Made by a program: the position numbers and the translations under genes. The notes beneath the pieces are model-generated. The model had not been told where the DNA came from and did not search any database. It worked only from the letters and a program-made list of their open reading frames with translations. DNA of 64,000 nt from Streptomyces sp. NBC_01446 (GTDB lineage Bacteria; Actinomycetota; Actinomycetes; Streptomycetales; Streptomycetaceae): positions 2,108,001-2,172,000 of the forward strand of contig NZ_JAPEPO010000001.1 in assembly GCF_026340095.1 (NCBI RefSeq), given 5' to 3'. This document shows, piece after piece, positions 36,899 to 47,634 of this stretch. The stretch's first letter is position 1, and each line of letters opens with the position of its first letter.

Positions 36899-37837
36899 TC
36901 AGGCTGTGACCGGTCGTTCGATCAACGTCATTGCCCGGGCCGGGAGTTCCCCGCGTGCGGCCGCCGCGCCGCTGAGCCAGTGAACGCGCGGATCGCGCCG
37001 GAACCAGGAGTCCTGACGGCGCGCGAAGCGCTTGGTGGCGCGGACGGTCTCGGCGCGCGCCTCGTCCTCGGTGCACTCCCCCGCCAGCGCGGTGAGCACC
37101 TGCTGGTAGCCGAGCGCACGCGACGCCGTACGCCCTTCCCGCAGGCCGCGCGCCTCCAGGGTGCGCACCTCGTCCACGAGCCCGGCGTCCCACATGCGGT
37201 CGACGCGGCTCGCGATGCGCTCGTCGAGTTCGGGGCGCGCCACGTCGACGCCGATCTGGACGGTGTCGTAGACGGACTCGTGTCCCGGCAGGTTGGCGGT
37301 GAAGGGCTTGCCCGTGATCTCGATGACTTCGAGGGCGCGGACGATGCGGCGGCCGTTGCTCGGCAGGATCGCCTTGGCGGCCCCGGGGTCGGAGACGGCG
37401 AGGCGGGCGTGCAGGGCGCCGGAGCCGCGCAGGGCGAGCTCCTCCTCCAGGCGGGCGCGCACCTCGGGGTCGGTGCCCGGGAACTCCAGGTGGTCCACCG
37501 CTCCGCGGACGTAGAGGCCGGAGCCGCCGACCAGGACGGGCCAGCGCCCCTCGGCGAGCAGCCGGTCGATCTCGGCGCGGGCGAGCTTCTGGTACTCCGC
37601 GACGCTGGCCGCCTCGGTGACGTCCCAGATGTCCAGGAGGTGGTGCGGGATGCCGCCGCGTTCCTCGGGCGTCAGTTTGGCGGTGCCGATATCCATCCCC
37701 CGGTAGAGCTGCATGGAGTCGGCGTTGACGACCTCGCCGCCGAGCTCCCTGGCGAGAAAAACGCCCAGATCGGACTTTCCGGCCGCAGTGGGTCCGACGA
37801 CGGCGATGACCCGCGGAGCGGGAGCTGCACTACTCAC
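36899..37837 (-). CDS. miaA: tRNA dimethylallyltransferase
   Basis: 312 residues from a GTG at 37837. Isopentenylates A37 of tRNAs reading U-starting codons. The P-loop is VVGPTAAGKSDLG, followed by the conserved NADSMQLYRGMDIGTAKL and LVGGSGLYVRG. Miab, which acts next on the same nucleotide, is encoded nearby at 39445. In Streptomyces this modification matters for the bldA tRNA. Confidence 0.97.
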   Translation of the reverse strand: MSSAAPAPRVIAVVGPTAAGKSDLGVFLARELGGEVVNADSMQLYRGMDIGTAKLTPEERGGIPHHLLDIWDVTEAASVAEYQKLARAEIDRLLAEGRWPVLVGGSGLYVRGAVDHLEFPGTDPEVRARLEEELALRGSGALHARLAVSDPGAAKAILPSNGRRIVRALEVIEITGKPFTANLPGHESVYDTVQIGVDVARPELDERIASRVDRMWDAGLVDEVRTLEARGLREGRTASRALGYQQVLTALAGECTEDEARAETVRATKRFARRQDSWFRRDPRVHWLSGAAAARGELPARAMTLIERPVTA

Positions 37838-38019
37838 CGCCCCAGTCTCGCAAACCTAGGGGCATGTTCCCGAACGAGCTACGTGACGCCACAGGTCCGG
37901 GGTCGTTCCCTGTTGCGAGGTCCCGACCGCCGGTTTCGAGTGCCTCAGACCCGGGCGACGCAATCGGACGCACCGGGCGACGCGGGATTTCGCCCGCACG
38001 AGTAACGTATGGAGTTGAA

Positions 38020-38325
38020 ATGGGTGTTTTTGCCAGGTTTCGCCGGAAGTCCAAGGACTCGGAGGCGGCGTCAACCGCCGAGGCGCAGGCTGCCACTCTG
38101 ACGGCCGAGCCCGAGGCCGAGGGCCCCTCCCCCGAGACCCCCGGGGCTTCCGAGACTGCCGAGACTGCCGACACCTCCGCTGCCGCCGACGCTGCGGCGC
38201 CGGAGGAGTCCGCGGAGGCTGCCGAGACCCCCGAGCCCGCCGCGGCGGAGCCCGTGGAGATTCCCAAGCAGCAGTCCGCGGAGCAGGCCGCCGACAACGA
38301 GGCCGGTGACGGCGCCCGCAAGTAG
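38020..38325 (+). CDS. small acidic Ala/Glu-rich hypothetical protein
   Basis: 101 residues from the ATG at 38020, with GGAG six bases upstream. A short basic N-terminus (MGVFARFRRKSKD) precedes an entirely low-complexity tail of Ala, Glu, Thr and Pro. Probably disordered. It is 23 bases upstream of the antitoxin-like gene in the same direction and may be cotranscribed. Function unknown. Confidence 0.65.
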   Translation: MGVFARFRRKSKDSEAASTAEAQAATLTAEPEAEGPSPETPGASETAETADTSAAADAAAPEESAEAAETPEPAAAEPVEIPKQQSAEQAADNEAGDGARK

Positions 38326-38348
38326 TACCCGCGAGTAAAGGTGGACCC

Positions 38349-38603
38349 ATGGGCATCCTGGACACGCTGAAAGCCAAGCTCAACAAGGACAAGGCCTCGG
38401 ACCTCGCGCGCCAGCACGGGGACAAGATCGACCAGGGTCTGGACAAGGCCGGGAAGACGGCCGACGGGAAGACCCAGGGCAAGTACAGCGACCAGATCCA
38501 GACAGGCACGAGCAAGGCCAAGGACGCTATGGACCGCTTCGGGGGTCAGGACAAGGGCGGAAGCTCGGGCGGCGGGACCCCGCCGCCGCCTCCCGCCTCC
38601 TGA
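38349..38603 (+). CDS. MT0933/Rv0909-like antitoxin-family protein
   Basis: 84 residues. The block MGILDTLKAKLNKDKASDLA, followed by KIDQGLDKAGKTADGKT, is typical of the small Rv0909-type family annotated as antitoxins. No toxin partner is adjacent, so in Streptomyces this may be an orphan with another role. The C-terminus is Gly/Pro-rich. Confidence 0.8.
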   Translation: MGILDTLKAKLNKDKASDLARQHGDKIDQGLDKAGKTADGKTQGKYSDQIQTGTSKAKDAMDRFGGQDKGGSSGGGTPPPPPAS

Positions 38604-38625
38604 GGCGCGCGGTACCAGCACACTG

Positions 38626-38661
38626 CGGACGGCCGCGGAGCCTTGTGCGGCTCCGCGGCCG
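38626..38661. terminator. bidirectional terminator between convergent genes
   Basis: A perfect 15-base inverted repeat (GACGGCCGCGGAGCC and complement) with a 6-base loop, between the antitoxin-like and dioxygenase-like genes. Confidence 0.88.
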
Positions 38662-38686
38662 TCGCCGTTCAGCGGCAGCCGCTCGC

Positions 38687-39397
38687 CTACGACCAGTCGG
38701 CGACGAAGTAGCCCACTCCGTAGGGAGCGCCCTCGTACAGAAGGCGCCAGTTGGCGTCCTCTTCGAAGGCCGCCGTGAGGATCTGCCACGGGGAGCGGCC
38801 GGAGATCTTGAGTTCGCGGGCGAGGTCCTCGTCGAGGTTCGCGAAGAAGCCGTCGCTGTCGCCGTCGCCCAGGGCCTGCGCGATAGACGCGTCGACCCCC
38901 TCGGCGCGGTCGTCCAGATAGCCGGGTGCCTTGACGCTGCGGCAGGCCGACCCGTCGCCCATGACCAGGAATCCCACGCGGTCGGCCCGCGCCGCGAGGT
39001 GCACGCCGTCCTCGCCGTTGGTCGGCCACGACCTGTCGCCCTCGACCTCGTAGCCCGCCACAGGGCCGGTCCACCCGGCCCGGTCGAGCAGCCAGGCGCC
39101 CACCGTGAGGGACAGGGGCAGCCGGTGTTCTGACACCTCGGCGCCCTCGGGAGCCGCGCCGAGGCGGACCTCGCGGTCCACACCGAACGGCTGGAAACCG
39201 CCCCTGGCACCCTGCTCGTGCGTACGGGTCACCGGCCCTTCGCCGACGACCACGATCAGGTCGGGCCGGGCGGCCAGGACCGTGCGGACGGCCTCGTCAC
39301 AGGCCGCGCGCGCGGCGTCCAGCTCGGGGGCCGCGCCCGCGGCGACCTCGGGCACGAGCAGGGGCGGACAGGGGCAGACGGCGGCGGCGACAAGCAT
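38687..39397 (-). CDS. class III extradiol dioxygenase-like (LigB/MEMO-type) protein
   Basis: 236 residues from the ATG at 39397. The opening MLVAAAVCPCPPLLVPEVA and the region RPDLIVVVGEGPVTRTHE match the extradiol dioxygenase subunit B-like family conserved between miaA and miaB in Streptomyces. Not all metal-ligand histidines of true dioxygenases are evident, so enzymatic activity is uncertain. Confidence 0.82.
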   Translation of the reverse strand: MLVAAAVCPCPPLLVPEVAAGAAPELDAARAACDEAVRTVLAARPDLIVVVGEGPVTRTHEQGARGGFQPFGVDREVRLGAAPEGAEVSEHRLPLSLTVGAWLLDRAGWTGPVAGYEVEGDRSWPTNGEDGVHLAARADRVGFLVMGDGSACRSVKAPGYLDDRAEGVDASIAQALGDGDSDGFFANLDEDLARELKISGRSPWQILTAAFEEDANWRLLYEGAPYGVGYFVADWS

Positions 39398-39444
39398 GAT
39401 CGGCAGCCTACTGCGCCTCATGTGGCACGCAGGGAGTGGTGCCG

Positions 39445-40965
39445 TCAGTTGACGGCGCAGCCGCCCGTGGCCGCCGGCAGCGGGGCCGGGACGCCCACCG
39501 AGGGCAGGCCGAGCATGACGCCCTGCTTCTGCTCGGGCTCCGCGTTCCGCTTCTCCCAGGCGTCACCCGCGCGCGTGCGGCGCACTTCGAGGACGTCGCC
39601 CTCGGCGAGCAGGTGGTGCGGGGCCGCGTAGGTGATCTCGACGGTGACCACGTCACCGGGGCGCACCTCGGTGTCCGGCTTGGTGAAGTGCACCAGGCGG
39701 TTGTCGGGGGCGCGGCCGGACAGGCGGTGCGTGGCGCCGTCCTTGCGGCCTTCGCCCTCGGCGACCATCAGCTCCAGGGTGCGGCCGACCTGCTTCTTGT
39801 TCTCGTCCCAGGAGATCTCCTCCTGGAGTTCGACCAGGCGCATGTAGCGCTCCTGGACGACCTCCTTGGGAATCTGGCCCTCCATGGTCGCCGCCGGGGT
39901 CCCGGGCCGCTTGGAGTACTGGAACGTGAAGGCGTTCGCGAAGCGGGCCTCGCGGACCGCGTGCATCGTCTGCTCGAAGTCCTCCTCGGTCTCGCCGGGG
40001 AAGCCCACGATGATGTCCGTGGAGATGGCGGCGTGCGGGATCGCGGCGCGCACCTTCTCGATGATCCCGAGGTAACGCTCCTGCCGGTAGGACCGGCGCA
40101 TCGCCTTCAGGACGGTGTCCGAGCCGGACTGCATCGGCATGTGCAGCTGGGGCATCACGTTCGGCGTCTCGGCCATGGCGGCGATCACGTCGTCCGTGAA
40201 GTCGCGCGGGTGCGGGGACGTGAAGCGCACCCGCTCCAGGCCCTCGATCTTCCCGCAGGCGCGCAGCAGCTTGCTGAAGGCCTCGCGGTCACCGATGTCC
40301 GAGCCGTACGCGTTCACGTTCTGGCCGAGCAGCGTGATCTCGCTGACGCCCTCGCCGACGAGCGCCTCGATCTCGGCGAGGATGTCGCCGGTCCTGCGGT
40401 CCTTCTCCTTGCCGCGCAGGGCGGGCACGATGCAGAAGGTGCAGGTGTTGTTGCAGCCGACGGAGATGGAGACCCAGGCCGCGTACGCGCTCTCGCGGCG
40501 GGTCGGCAGCGTGGAGGGGAACGCCTCCAGGGACTCGGCGATCTCGACCTGCGCCTCCTCCTGGATGCGGGCGCGCTCCAGGAGGACGGGCAGCTTGCCG
40601 ATGTTGTGCGTGCCGAAGACGACGTCCACCCACGGGGCCCGCTGCACGATGGTGTCGCGGTCCTTCTGCGCGAGGCAGCCGCCGACGGCGATCTGCATGC
40701 CGGGCCGCTTCGTCTTCATCGGCGCCAGGCGGCCGAGATTGCCGTACAGCTTGTTGTCCGCGTTCTCGCGGACGGCGCACGTGTTGAAGACGACGACATC
40801 GGCGTCACCGTCGGCGCCCTCGGGCGCACGGACGTATCCGGCGTCCTCAAGGAGGCCGGAGAGCCGCTCGGAGTCGTGGACGTTCATCTGGCACCCGTAG
40901 GTGCGCACCTCGTACGTCTTGAATTGTTGAACGTCCACTGCCTGGCTCCGGTCGCTGCTGGTCAT
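39445..40965 (-). CDS. miaB: tRNA-2-methylthio-N6-dimethylallyladenosine synthase
   Basis: 506 residues from the ATG at 40965 ([10 protein letters not shown]). An N-terminal methylthiotransferase domain ([13 protein letters not shown]), a radical-SAM cluster motif CNNTCTFC near residue 170 and a C-terminal TRAM domain are all visible. It methylthiolates the MiaA product. It marks the left border of the biosynthetic cluster: korB ends 58 bases upstream on the same strand. Confidence 0.97.
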   Translation of the reverse strand: MTSSDRSQAVDVQQFKTYEVRTYGCQMNVHDSERLSGLLEDAGYVRAPEGADGDADVVVFNTCAVRENADNKLYGNLGRLAPMKTKRPGMQIAVGGCLAQKDRDTIVQRAPWVDVVFGTHNIGKLPVLLERARIQEEAQVEIAESLEAFPSTLPTRRESAYAAWVSISVGCNNTCTFCIVPALRGKEKDRRTGDILAEIEALVGEGVSEITLLGQNVNAYGSDIGDREAFSKLLRACGKIEGLERVRFTSPHPRDFTDDVIAAMAETPNVMPQLHMPMQSGSDTVLKAMRRSYRQERYLGIIEKVRAAIPHAAISTDIIVGFPGETEEDFEQTMHAVREARFANAFTFQYSKRPGTPAATMEGQIPKEVVQERYMRLVELQEEISWDENKKQVGRTLELMVAEGEGRKDGATHRLSGRAPDNRLVHFTKPDTEVRPGDVVTVEITYAAPHHLLAEGDVLEVRRTRAGDAWEKRNAEPEQKQGVMLGLPSVGVPAPLPAATGGCAVN

Positions 40966-41023
40966 GCACTCCAGGGTAGGCGGTGCCGGGAGCCCCTTTG
41001 CTCCTGCCGTCGGCCCCCGGGAT

Positions 41024-42065
<1,042 letters not shown>

Positions 42066-42073
<8 letters not shown>

Positions 42074-43928
42074 GGATGGCCTCCTTGAGAGCGGTGGCGA
42101 GCTGCTCAGCCTTGAACGGCATGCCGTTGACCTGGTTGTAGGAGCGGGCGTCCACCAGATACCTGGCCCGGATGAGGGTGGCGAGCTGGCCGAGGTTCAT
42201 CTCGGGGATCACCACCTTGTCGTAACGGCCCAGGACCTCACCCAGATTCTTCGGGAACGGGTTGAGGTGGCGCAGATGGGCCTGCGCGATGTGCTCGCCG
42301 GCGGTGCGCAGCCGGCGCACCGCGGCCGTGATGGGTCCGTAGGTCGAACCCCAGCCGAGGACCAGGGTGTTGGCCTCGCCCGAGGCGTCGTCGACCTCAA
42401 GGTCCGGGACCTCGATACCGTCGATCTTGGCCTGGCGGGTGCGGACCATGAACTCGTGGTTGGCCGGGTCGTAGGAAATGTTGCCCGTGCCGTCCTGCTT
42501 CTCGATCCCGCCGATACGGTGCTCAAGACCCGGCGTGCCCGGGATCGCCCACGGACGGGCCAAAGTCTGCGGATCGCGCTTGTAGGGCCAGAACACCTCG
42601 CTGCCGTCGGCCTCGGTGTGATTGGGGCCGGAGGCGAACTGGGCACGCAGGTCGGGGAGTTGATCGATCTCCGGGATGCGCCACGGCTCCGACCCGTTCG
42701 CCAGATAACCGTCCGAGAGGAGGAAGACCGGCGTGCGGTAGGTGATCGCGATGCGGGCCGCCTCGATCGCCGCGTCGAAACAGTCCGCCGGCGTCTTCGG
42801 CGCGACCACAGGAACCGGCGCCTCACCATTGCGCCCGTACATCGCCTGCAGCAGATCCGCCTGCTCCGTCTTCGTCGGCAGCCCCGTCGACGGGCCGCCG
42901 CGCTGGATGTCCACGACGAGCAGCGGCAGTTCGACACTCACGGCCAGGCCGATCGTCTCCGACTTCAGCGCCACACCCGGACCGGAGGTGGTCGTGACGG
43001 CGAGGCTGCCGCCGAACGCCGCGCCGAGCGCCGCACCGATCCCCGCGATCTCGTCCTCCGCCTGGAACGTGCGCACACCGAAGTTCTTGTGCTTCGACAG
43101 CTCGTGCAGGATGTCCGAGGCCGGCGTGATCGGATACGAGCCCAGATACAACGGCAGATCCGCCTGCTTCGACGCCGCGATCAACCCGTAGGACAGAGCC
43201 AGATTCCCCGAAATATTGCGGTAGGTGCCGGTCGGGAACGCGGAGGAGGCCGGGGCGACCTCGTAGGAGACCGCGAAATCCTCCGTCGTCTCACCGAAGT
43301 TCCAGCCCGCATGAAAAGCCGCGATGTTCGCCGCCGCGATCTGCGGCTTCTTCGCGAACTTCGAGCGCAGGAACCTCTCCGTGCCCTCGGTGGGCCGGTG
43401 ATACATCCACGACAGCAGACCCAGCGCGAACATGTTCTTCGAACGGCCCGCGTCCTTACGCGACAGCTCGAACTCCTTGAGCGCCTCCACCGTCAGGGCC
43501 GTCAAAGGCACCGGGTGGACGCTGTACCCGTCCAGCGAACCGTCCTCCAGCGGGGAGGTCGCGTAACCGACCTTCTGCATCGCCCGTTTGGTGAACTCGT
43601 CCGTGTTGACGATGATCTCCGCACCACGCGGCACATCCGCGATATTCGCCTTCAGCGCCGCCGGGTTCATCGCCACCAGCACATTCGGCGCATCCCCCGG
43701 TGTCAGGATGTCATGGTCCGCGAAATGCAACTGGAACGAAGAAACGCCCGGCAGAGTCCCCGCAGGCGCCCGAATCTCAGCCGGAAAATTCGGCAGCGTC
43801 GACAGATCGTTCCCGAACGACGCCGTCTCCGAAGTGAACCGGTCACCCGTCAGCTGCATACCATCGCCCGAGTCACCCGCGAACCGGATGATCACCCGGT
43901 CCAGACGCCGTACGTCCTTCACGTTCAC
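42066..43928 (-). CDS. korA: 2-oxoacid:ferredoxin oxidoreductase, fused gamma-alpha subunit
   Basis: 620 residues from the GTG at 43928. The gamma domain comes first (IIRFAGDSGDGMQLTGDRF), then the alpha domain (GSYPITPASDILHELSKHK, EDEIAGIGAALGAAFGG, TTSGPGVALKSE). The GTG overlaps the stop of the upstream DUF6059-like gene (GTGA), so translation is coupled. A ribosome-binding site (GGGAG) is inside that gene. Two-subunit enzymes of this kind serve central metabolism; co-transcription with a PKS is unusual, although korAB-like genes also occur in the S. coelicolor cpk cluster (from memory). Confidence 0.93.
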
Positions 43929-44152
43929 CGCTGCTCCCTGATCGGCTCCATGAGCTGCCTCTGCAGCGCGAGTTCGGTCGAAGTCAGTGCGATGTCCGGA
44001 CGGAGCCGCTCGGGGTGCCCCTGGGGCGGCTCGTCCAGGCTCGGCTCGGGCCCGACCGGCGGTGGGCCCAGCGTGGACATCCCCAGCCAGATCCATCCCG
44101 CGGCGGTCAGCCAGTGGTAGATCTCGCGCAGGGCCTTGGAGACGATTCTCAT
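43925..44152 (-). CDS. small DUF6059-like protein
   Basis: 75 residues from the ATG at 44152. It starts with a hydrophobic segment (ALREIYHWLTAAGWIWLG) that could be a membrane helix, then a proline-rich linker and the motif GHPERLRPDIALTSTE. This pattern matches the small DUF6059 proteins seen near Streptomyces secondary-metabolite genes; no function is known. It overlaps the AT stop (ATGA) and the korA start (GTGA), so it is translated together with both. Confidence 0.7.
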   Translation of the reverse strand: MRIVSKALREIYHWLTAAGWIWLGMSTLGPPPVGPEPSLDEPPQGHPERLRPDIALTSTELALQRQLMEPIREQR

Positions 44153-45927
44153 GCGACCAGAGCCTTTGCCGGTATGGGCGGCGTCCTGGTGCCGGCCGCT
44201 GCGGATGCGTCGTCGTCGCTCCACGTCCACAGACGGGCGACCGCGTTCAGGTCCAGGTCGTGGCCCTCGGTCCACAGGCGGGCGGCCGCGTTGAGCACGG
44301 ACTGCCGGTCGGCCTCCTGGGTGCCCGGGCGGGCCGGGAGGAGCGGGCAGACCGCGCCGGCGCCGAGGCGGACCGAGCGGTGCCTGCGGGCGAAGGCGGT
44401 GAGCGTCTGGCGCGGGCCGGCCTCGACGAGGAGGACGTCGTCGGCCGCGAGGAGCTCGTCCAGGGCGTTGCGGAAGTGGACGGTGTCGGTGATCTGGTCG
44501 GCCCAGAAGCGGGGGCTGCGCGCGGCCTCGGGGCTCATCAGGGTGCCGGTGTAGCCGGAGTAGAGGGGCAGCTTCGGCTCGCGCAGCGGGATGTCTCGGT
44601 AGTCGGTCTCGATCGCGTCGGAGGCGGGTGCCATCGCCGGGGAGTGGAAGGGGCTGGTGGCCGGGACCGTGACGACCGTGAGTCCGTCCGCGCGCAGGCG
44701 GTCGGCGACCTCGCCGAGGGGCCGGTCCGAACCGGCCAGCATCACCTGCTGGTTGGCGTTGACGGCCGCGATGCCCACCCCGTCCGTCAGGTAGGGGCGC
44801 AGCCGCTCCTCGCTCGCGGCCACGGCGAGCATGCCGCCGGCCGGGATCTTCACGGCCTCCCTGACCCGGGCCTGGACCATGGCGACGGCGTCGCGCAGGG
44901 AGACCACGCCGGCGAAGGTGGCTGCCACGAGTTCGCCCGCGCTGTGGCCGAGGAACGCCGTGGGGCGTACACCCCAGCTGAGGATCATGCGGCCCAGCGC
45001 GTAGTCGATCGCGAACAGCAGCGGCTGGGCGCGGCGTACGTCGTCGATGCCGATGGCGGCGCTCTGCGGGTTCAGCCAGTCCGCGCGTACCCGGGAGCCC
45101 TCCTCGCCCATGTGGGCCAGGGCCGCGTCGACGGCCGCGGTGAAGACGGGCTCGCGGCGGTAGAGGCCGGCCGCCATGCCGGCGTGCTGCGAGCCCTGGC
45201 CGGGGAAGAGCAGGACGACGGGACGACTGCGGGACACGTCGACGGCGCGGGCCTGGTGGACGGTGCGGGCGGCGAGCGCGGACACGGCGACGGCGGCGGC
45301 GCGCACCGGGCCCGGCGGGGTGCCGCAGGGCACGGCGGTCGGCAGGGCGGGGTAGGCCTCGCGGTGGAGGCCGCTGAGCATGGGCAGGAGTTCGCCGCGT
45401 ACGCGGACCTCGTCGTCGGTGGTGCGGCCCGACCAGAGGATCAGGCGGTGGCGGTCGGGGTCGGTGCCGCGCGGGGTCTGCGGTACGGGCCGCAGGGGCG
45501 GTGTGCCGGCCGGGGACGTCACGTCGAGGACTCCCAGGACGGCGTCTCCGTCGGCGACCGCTTCGGCGGCGCGCTTCACCGCGTACACGGTGATGGTGTG
45601 GGCGTCGGGTTCGCCGAAGCCGGCGACGAGGGCTAGGTCGGCGGTGCCCTCGTGGAGTTCGTGGTGGGCGCGGCGCAGGGCGATGCCGGGGGTGGCCGCG
45701 GTCATGACGGCGAAGCCCTCGTGCTCGGCGCGCAGGCCGGGCCCGACGACGGCGGAGCCGATGAGGACGACGGTGCGGGCCGGCAGTTCCTCGGGGGAAC
45801 GGCCGAAGGCACGCAGTACGGCCGAGACGGCGGTGGCCGATGCCACGACCGGCGTCTGCTCCTGCGGAGCCGGGCCGGGGCTGACGATCAGCCGGCGGAC
45901 CACCGCACTGTGGGACGTGAGTGACAT
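44149..45927 (-). CDS. discrete acyltransferase with degenerate KS-like N-terminal region
   Basis: 592 residues. GAGGAGGG precedes the ATG. The AT domain covers about 235 to 520: FPGQGSQ (241 to 247), the nucleophile Ser329 in GHSAGE, and His428 in SPFHSP, so it looks active. The SPFH motif is neither the usual HAFH (malonyl) nor YASH (methylmalonyl). The first 200 residues recall a shrunken ketosynthase (VVLIGSAVVGPGL, LHEGTADLALVAGF) with no catalytic triad. It follows the ACP gene after a strong hairpin and could load the extender or starter unit on the cluster ACPs in trans. Confidence 0.85.
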   Translation of the reverse strand: MSLTSHSAVVRRLIVSPGPAPQEQTPVVASATAVSAVLRAFGRSPEELPARTVVLIGSAVVGPGLRAEHEGFAVMTAATPGIALRRAHHELHEGTADLALVAGFGEPDAHTITVYAVKRAAEAVADGDAVLGVLDVTSPAGTPPLRPVPQTPRGTDPDRHRLILWSGRTTDDEVRVRGELLPMLSGLHREAYPALPTAVPCGTPPGPVRAAAVAVSALAARTVHQARAVDVSRSRPVVLLFPGQGSQHAGMAAGLYRREPVFTAAVDAALAHMGEEGSRVRADWLNPQSAAIGIDDVRRAQPLLFAIDYALGRMILSWGVRPTAFLGHSAGELVAATFAGVVSLRDAVAMVQARVREAVKIPAGGMLAVAASEERLRPYLTDGVGIAAVNANQQVMLAGSDRPLGEVADRLRADGLTVVTVPATSPFHSPAMAPASDAIETDYRDIPLREPKLPLYSGYTGTLMSPEAARSPRFWADQITDTVHFRNALDELLAADDVLLVEAGPRQTLTAFARRHRSVRLGAGAVCPLLPARPGTQEADRQSVLNAAARLWTEGHDLDLNAVARLWTWSDDDASAAAGTRTPPIPAKALVA

Positions 45928-45989
45928 GGTTCCCTCCTCGTGGACCGTGGCTCCGGCCGCATGGATGTCAAGGGATGAGGGCGGAGGAA

Positions 45990-46030
45990 CGGCCGCCCTG
46001 CCTGCCGGGGGAACGTAGGCAGGGCGGCCG
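45990..46030 (-). terminator. intra-operon hairpin between ACP and AT genes
   Basis: A 14-base perfect stem (CGGCCGCCCTGCCT and complement) with a 13-base loop starts 20 bases after the ACP stop. It lies within a gene series on one strand, so it may be a partial terminator or mRNA-stabilising element that lowers expression of the AT-korAB part relative to the minimal PKS. Confidence 0.7.
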
Positions 46031-46050
46031 CGGGATGTCCGGTCGGCGCC

Positions 46051-46320
46051 TCAGGCGGCGGGCGTCCGGCCGGAGTTGATGAGGGCGAGGAGCGCGCCCG
46101 GGGTCTCCGCGTCGACGACGGCGTCGTCCGGGATGCTGATGCCGAACTCGCGCTGGATCTCGCCGATGACCTGGAGCAGGGCGAGGGAGTCGTAGCCGAG
46201 CTCGATGAACGGCGTGTCGATGACGTCGCCGTCGAGGTCGATGCCCTCTTCCTCGCCGGCGCTCTCGCGGAGCATGCGGGTCAGGTCGGCCAGGGTCACG
46301 GTGGCGGTGGAGGTGGTCAT
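46051..46320 (-). CDS. type II PKS acyl carrier protein
   Basis: 89 residues from the ATG at 46320; the frame is open 10 codons upstream but GAGAGG fits this start. The phosphopantetheine serine is Ser45 in LGYDSLALLQ, the classic type II ACP motif. It carries the growing polyketide chain. It lies directly after the CLF gene, giving the canonical KS-CLF-ACP order. Confidence 0.95.
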   Translation of the reverse strand: MTTSTATVTLADLTRMLRESAGEEEGIDLDGDVIDTPFIELGYDSLALLQVIGEIQREFGISIPDDAVVDAETPGALLALINSGRTPAA

Positions 46321-46419
46321 GGTTGGTGCCGTCCTCTCGGTTGGGCGCACTGGTGCTGGGTGGTGGAGCGACTGGTGGAGCGGGACGATCCGTACGGATG
46401 CGGCGGGCCGCGAACCGTT

Positions 46420-47634
46420 TCAGGTGGTGCGGCGCACCACGAGTGCGGCGTTGAAGCCGCCGTGGCCGCGGGCGAGGACGAGTGCGGTGCGCAGGTCGGC
46501 CTCGCGTGCCTCGGTGACCAGGTCGATGGTGTGCTGCGGGGCGGGCGCGCCCACGTGGACGGTGGGCGGGATGACGCCGTCGCGCAGGGCGAGCAGCGCC
46601 GTCGCCGCGTCGAGCGCGGCCCCGCCGGCGAGGAGGCGGCCGGTCATCGTCTTGGGGGCCGTGACGGGGACACCGTTCGGCCCGAACAGCCCGGTCAGGG
46701 CCTCTGCTTCGGCCCGGTCGAGGTCTGGTACGCCGGCGGCGTCCGCGAAGACGACGTCGACGTCGGAGGCGGTGATCCCCGCGTCGGCGAGGGCGTTCTC
46801 GGCGGCCCTGCGCAGGCCGGGCGGGCGGCCGGTGCCGGGGGCCGGGTCGAGGGTCGCCGCGTATCCGGCGATCTCGCCGTAGACGTGGGCGGCGCTGCGG
46901 GCGCCGGCCGAGCCTGCTTCCTCGACGAGGAGGATGGCGCCGCCCTCACCGGGGACGTATCCGGCGGCCTCGGCGGCGAACGGGAGGTAGGCCCGGGTGG
47001 GGTCGTCGACGGTGCTCATCAGGCCGGAGGCGATCTGCGGGACCCAGCCCCAGGGGCAGATGGCCGCGTCGACGCCGCCCGCGATGACGGCGGGGAAGCC
47101 CTTGCGGATGTGGCGGCGGGCGTGCCCGATGGCGTCGATGCCGCCGGCCTGCTCGGTGAGCAGGACTCCGCTGGGGCCGCGCAGCTTGTGCCGGATGGAG
47201 ATCTGGCCGGTGTTGACGGCGTAGAACCAGGCGAAGGACTGGTACGCGCTGACGTACTCCTTGCCCTTGCTCCACAGGTTCTGGAGTTCGCGCTGGCCGA
47301 ACTCGACGGCTCCGCCGGACGCGGCGGTGACCACGCCGATGCCGTATTCGGGGAGTTCCTCGGTGTCGATCCCGGCGTCCTTCAGGGCCCAGTCCGCCGC
47401 GGTCAGCGCGAGGCGCGTCATGTGGTCGGTCTGCGGCATGAGGCGGCTGGGGATGTGCTCCTCGGCGACGTAGCCGGGGACCTCGCCCGCGATGCGGGAC
47501 GGGTACTGGGTGGCGTCGAAGCGGGTGACGGGTCCGAGGCCGGACTCGCCGGCCAGGGTGGCCTTCCAGAACTCCTCGGTGCCGAGGCCGTTGGGGGCGG
47601 TGATGCCCAGGCCGGTCACCACTGCGGCGGTCAT
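46420..47634 (-). CDS. chain-length factor (KS beta)
   Basis: 404 residues. Ketosynthase-like, but with Gln162 ([13 protein letters not shown]) in place of the active cysteine, the defining CLF substitution used for priming and for setting chain length. It overlaps the KS gene by four bases (ATGA), ensuring equal synthesis of the heterodimer partners. Chain length cannot be predicted reliably by eye. Confidence 0.95.
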   Translation of the reverse strand: MTAAVVTGLGITAPNGLGTEEFWKATLAGESGLGPVTRFDATQYPSRIAGEVPGYVAEEHIPSRLMPQTDHMTRLALTAADWALKDAGIDTEELPEYGIGVVTAASGGAVEFGQRELQNLWSKGKEYVSAYQSFAWFYAVNTGQISIRHKLRGPSGVLLTEQAGGIDAIGHARRHIRKGFPAVIAGGVDAAICPWGWVPQIASGLMSTVDDPTRAYLPFAAEAAGYVPGEGGAILLVEEAGSAGARSAAHVYGEIAGYAATLDPAPGTGRPPGLRRAAENALADAGITASDVDVVFADAAGVPDLDRAEAEALTGLFGPNGVPVTAPKTMTGRLLAGGAALDAATALLALRDGVIPPTVHVGAPAPQHTIDLVTEAREADLRTALVLARGHGGFNAALVVRRTT

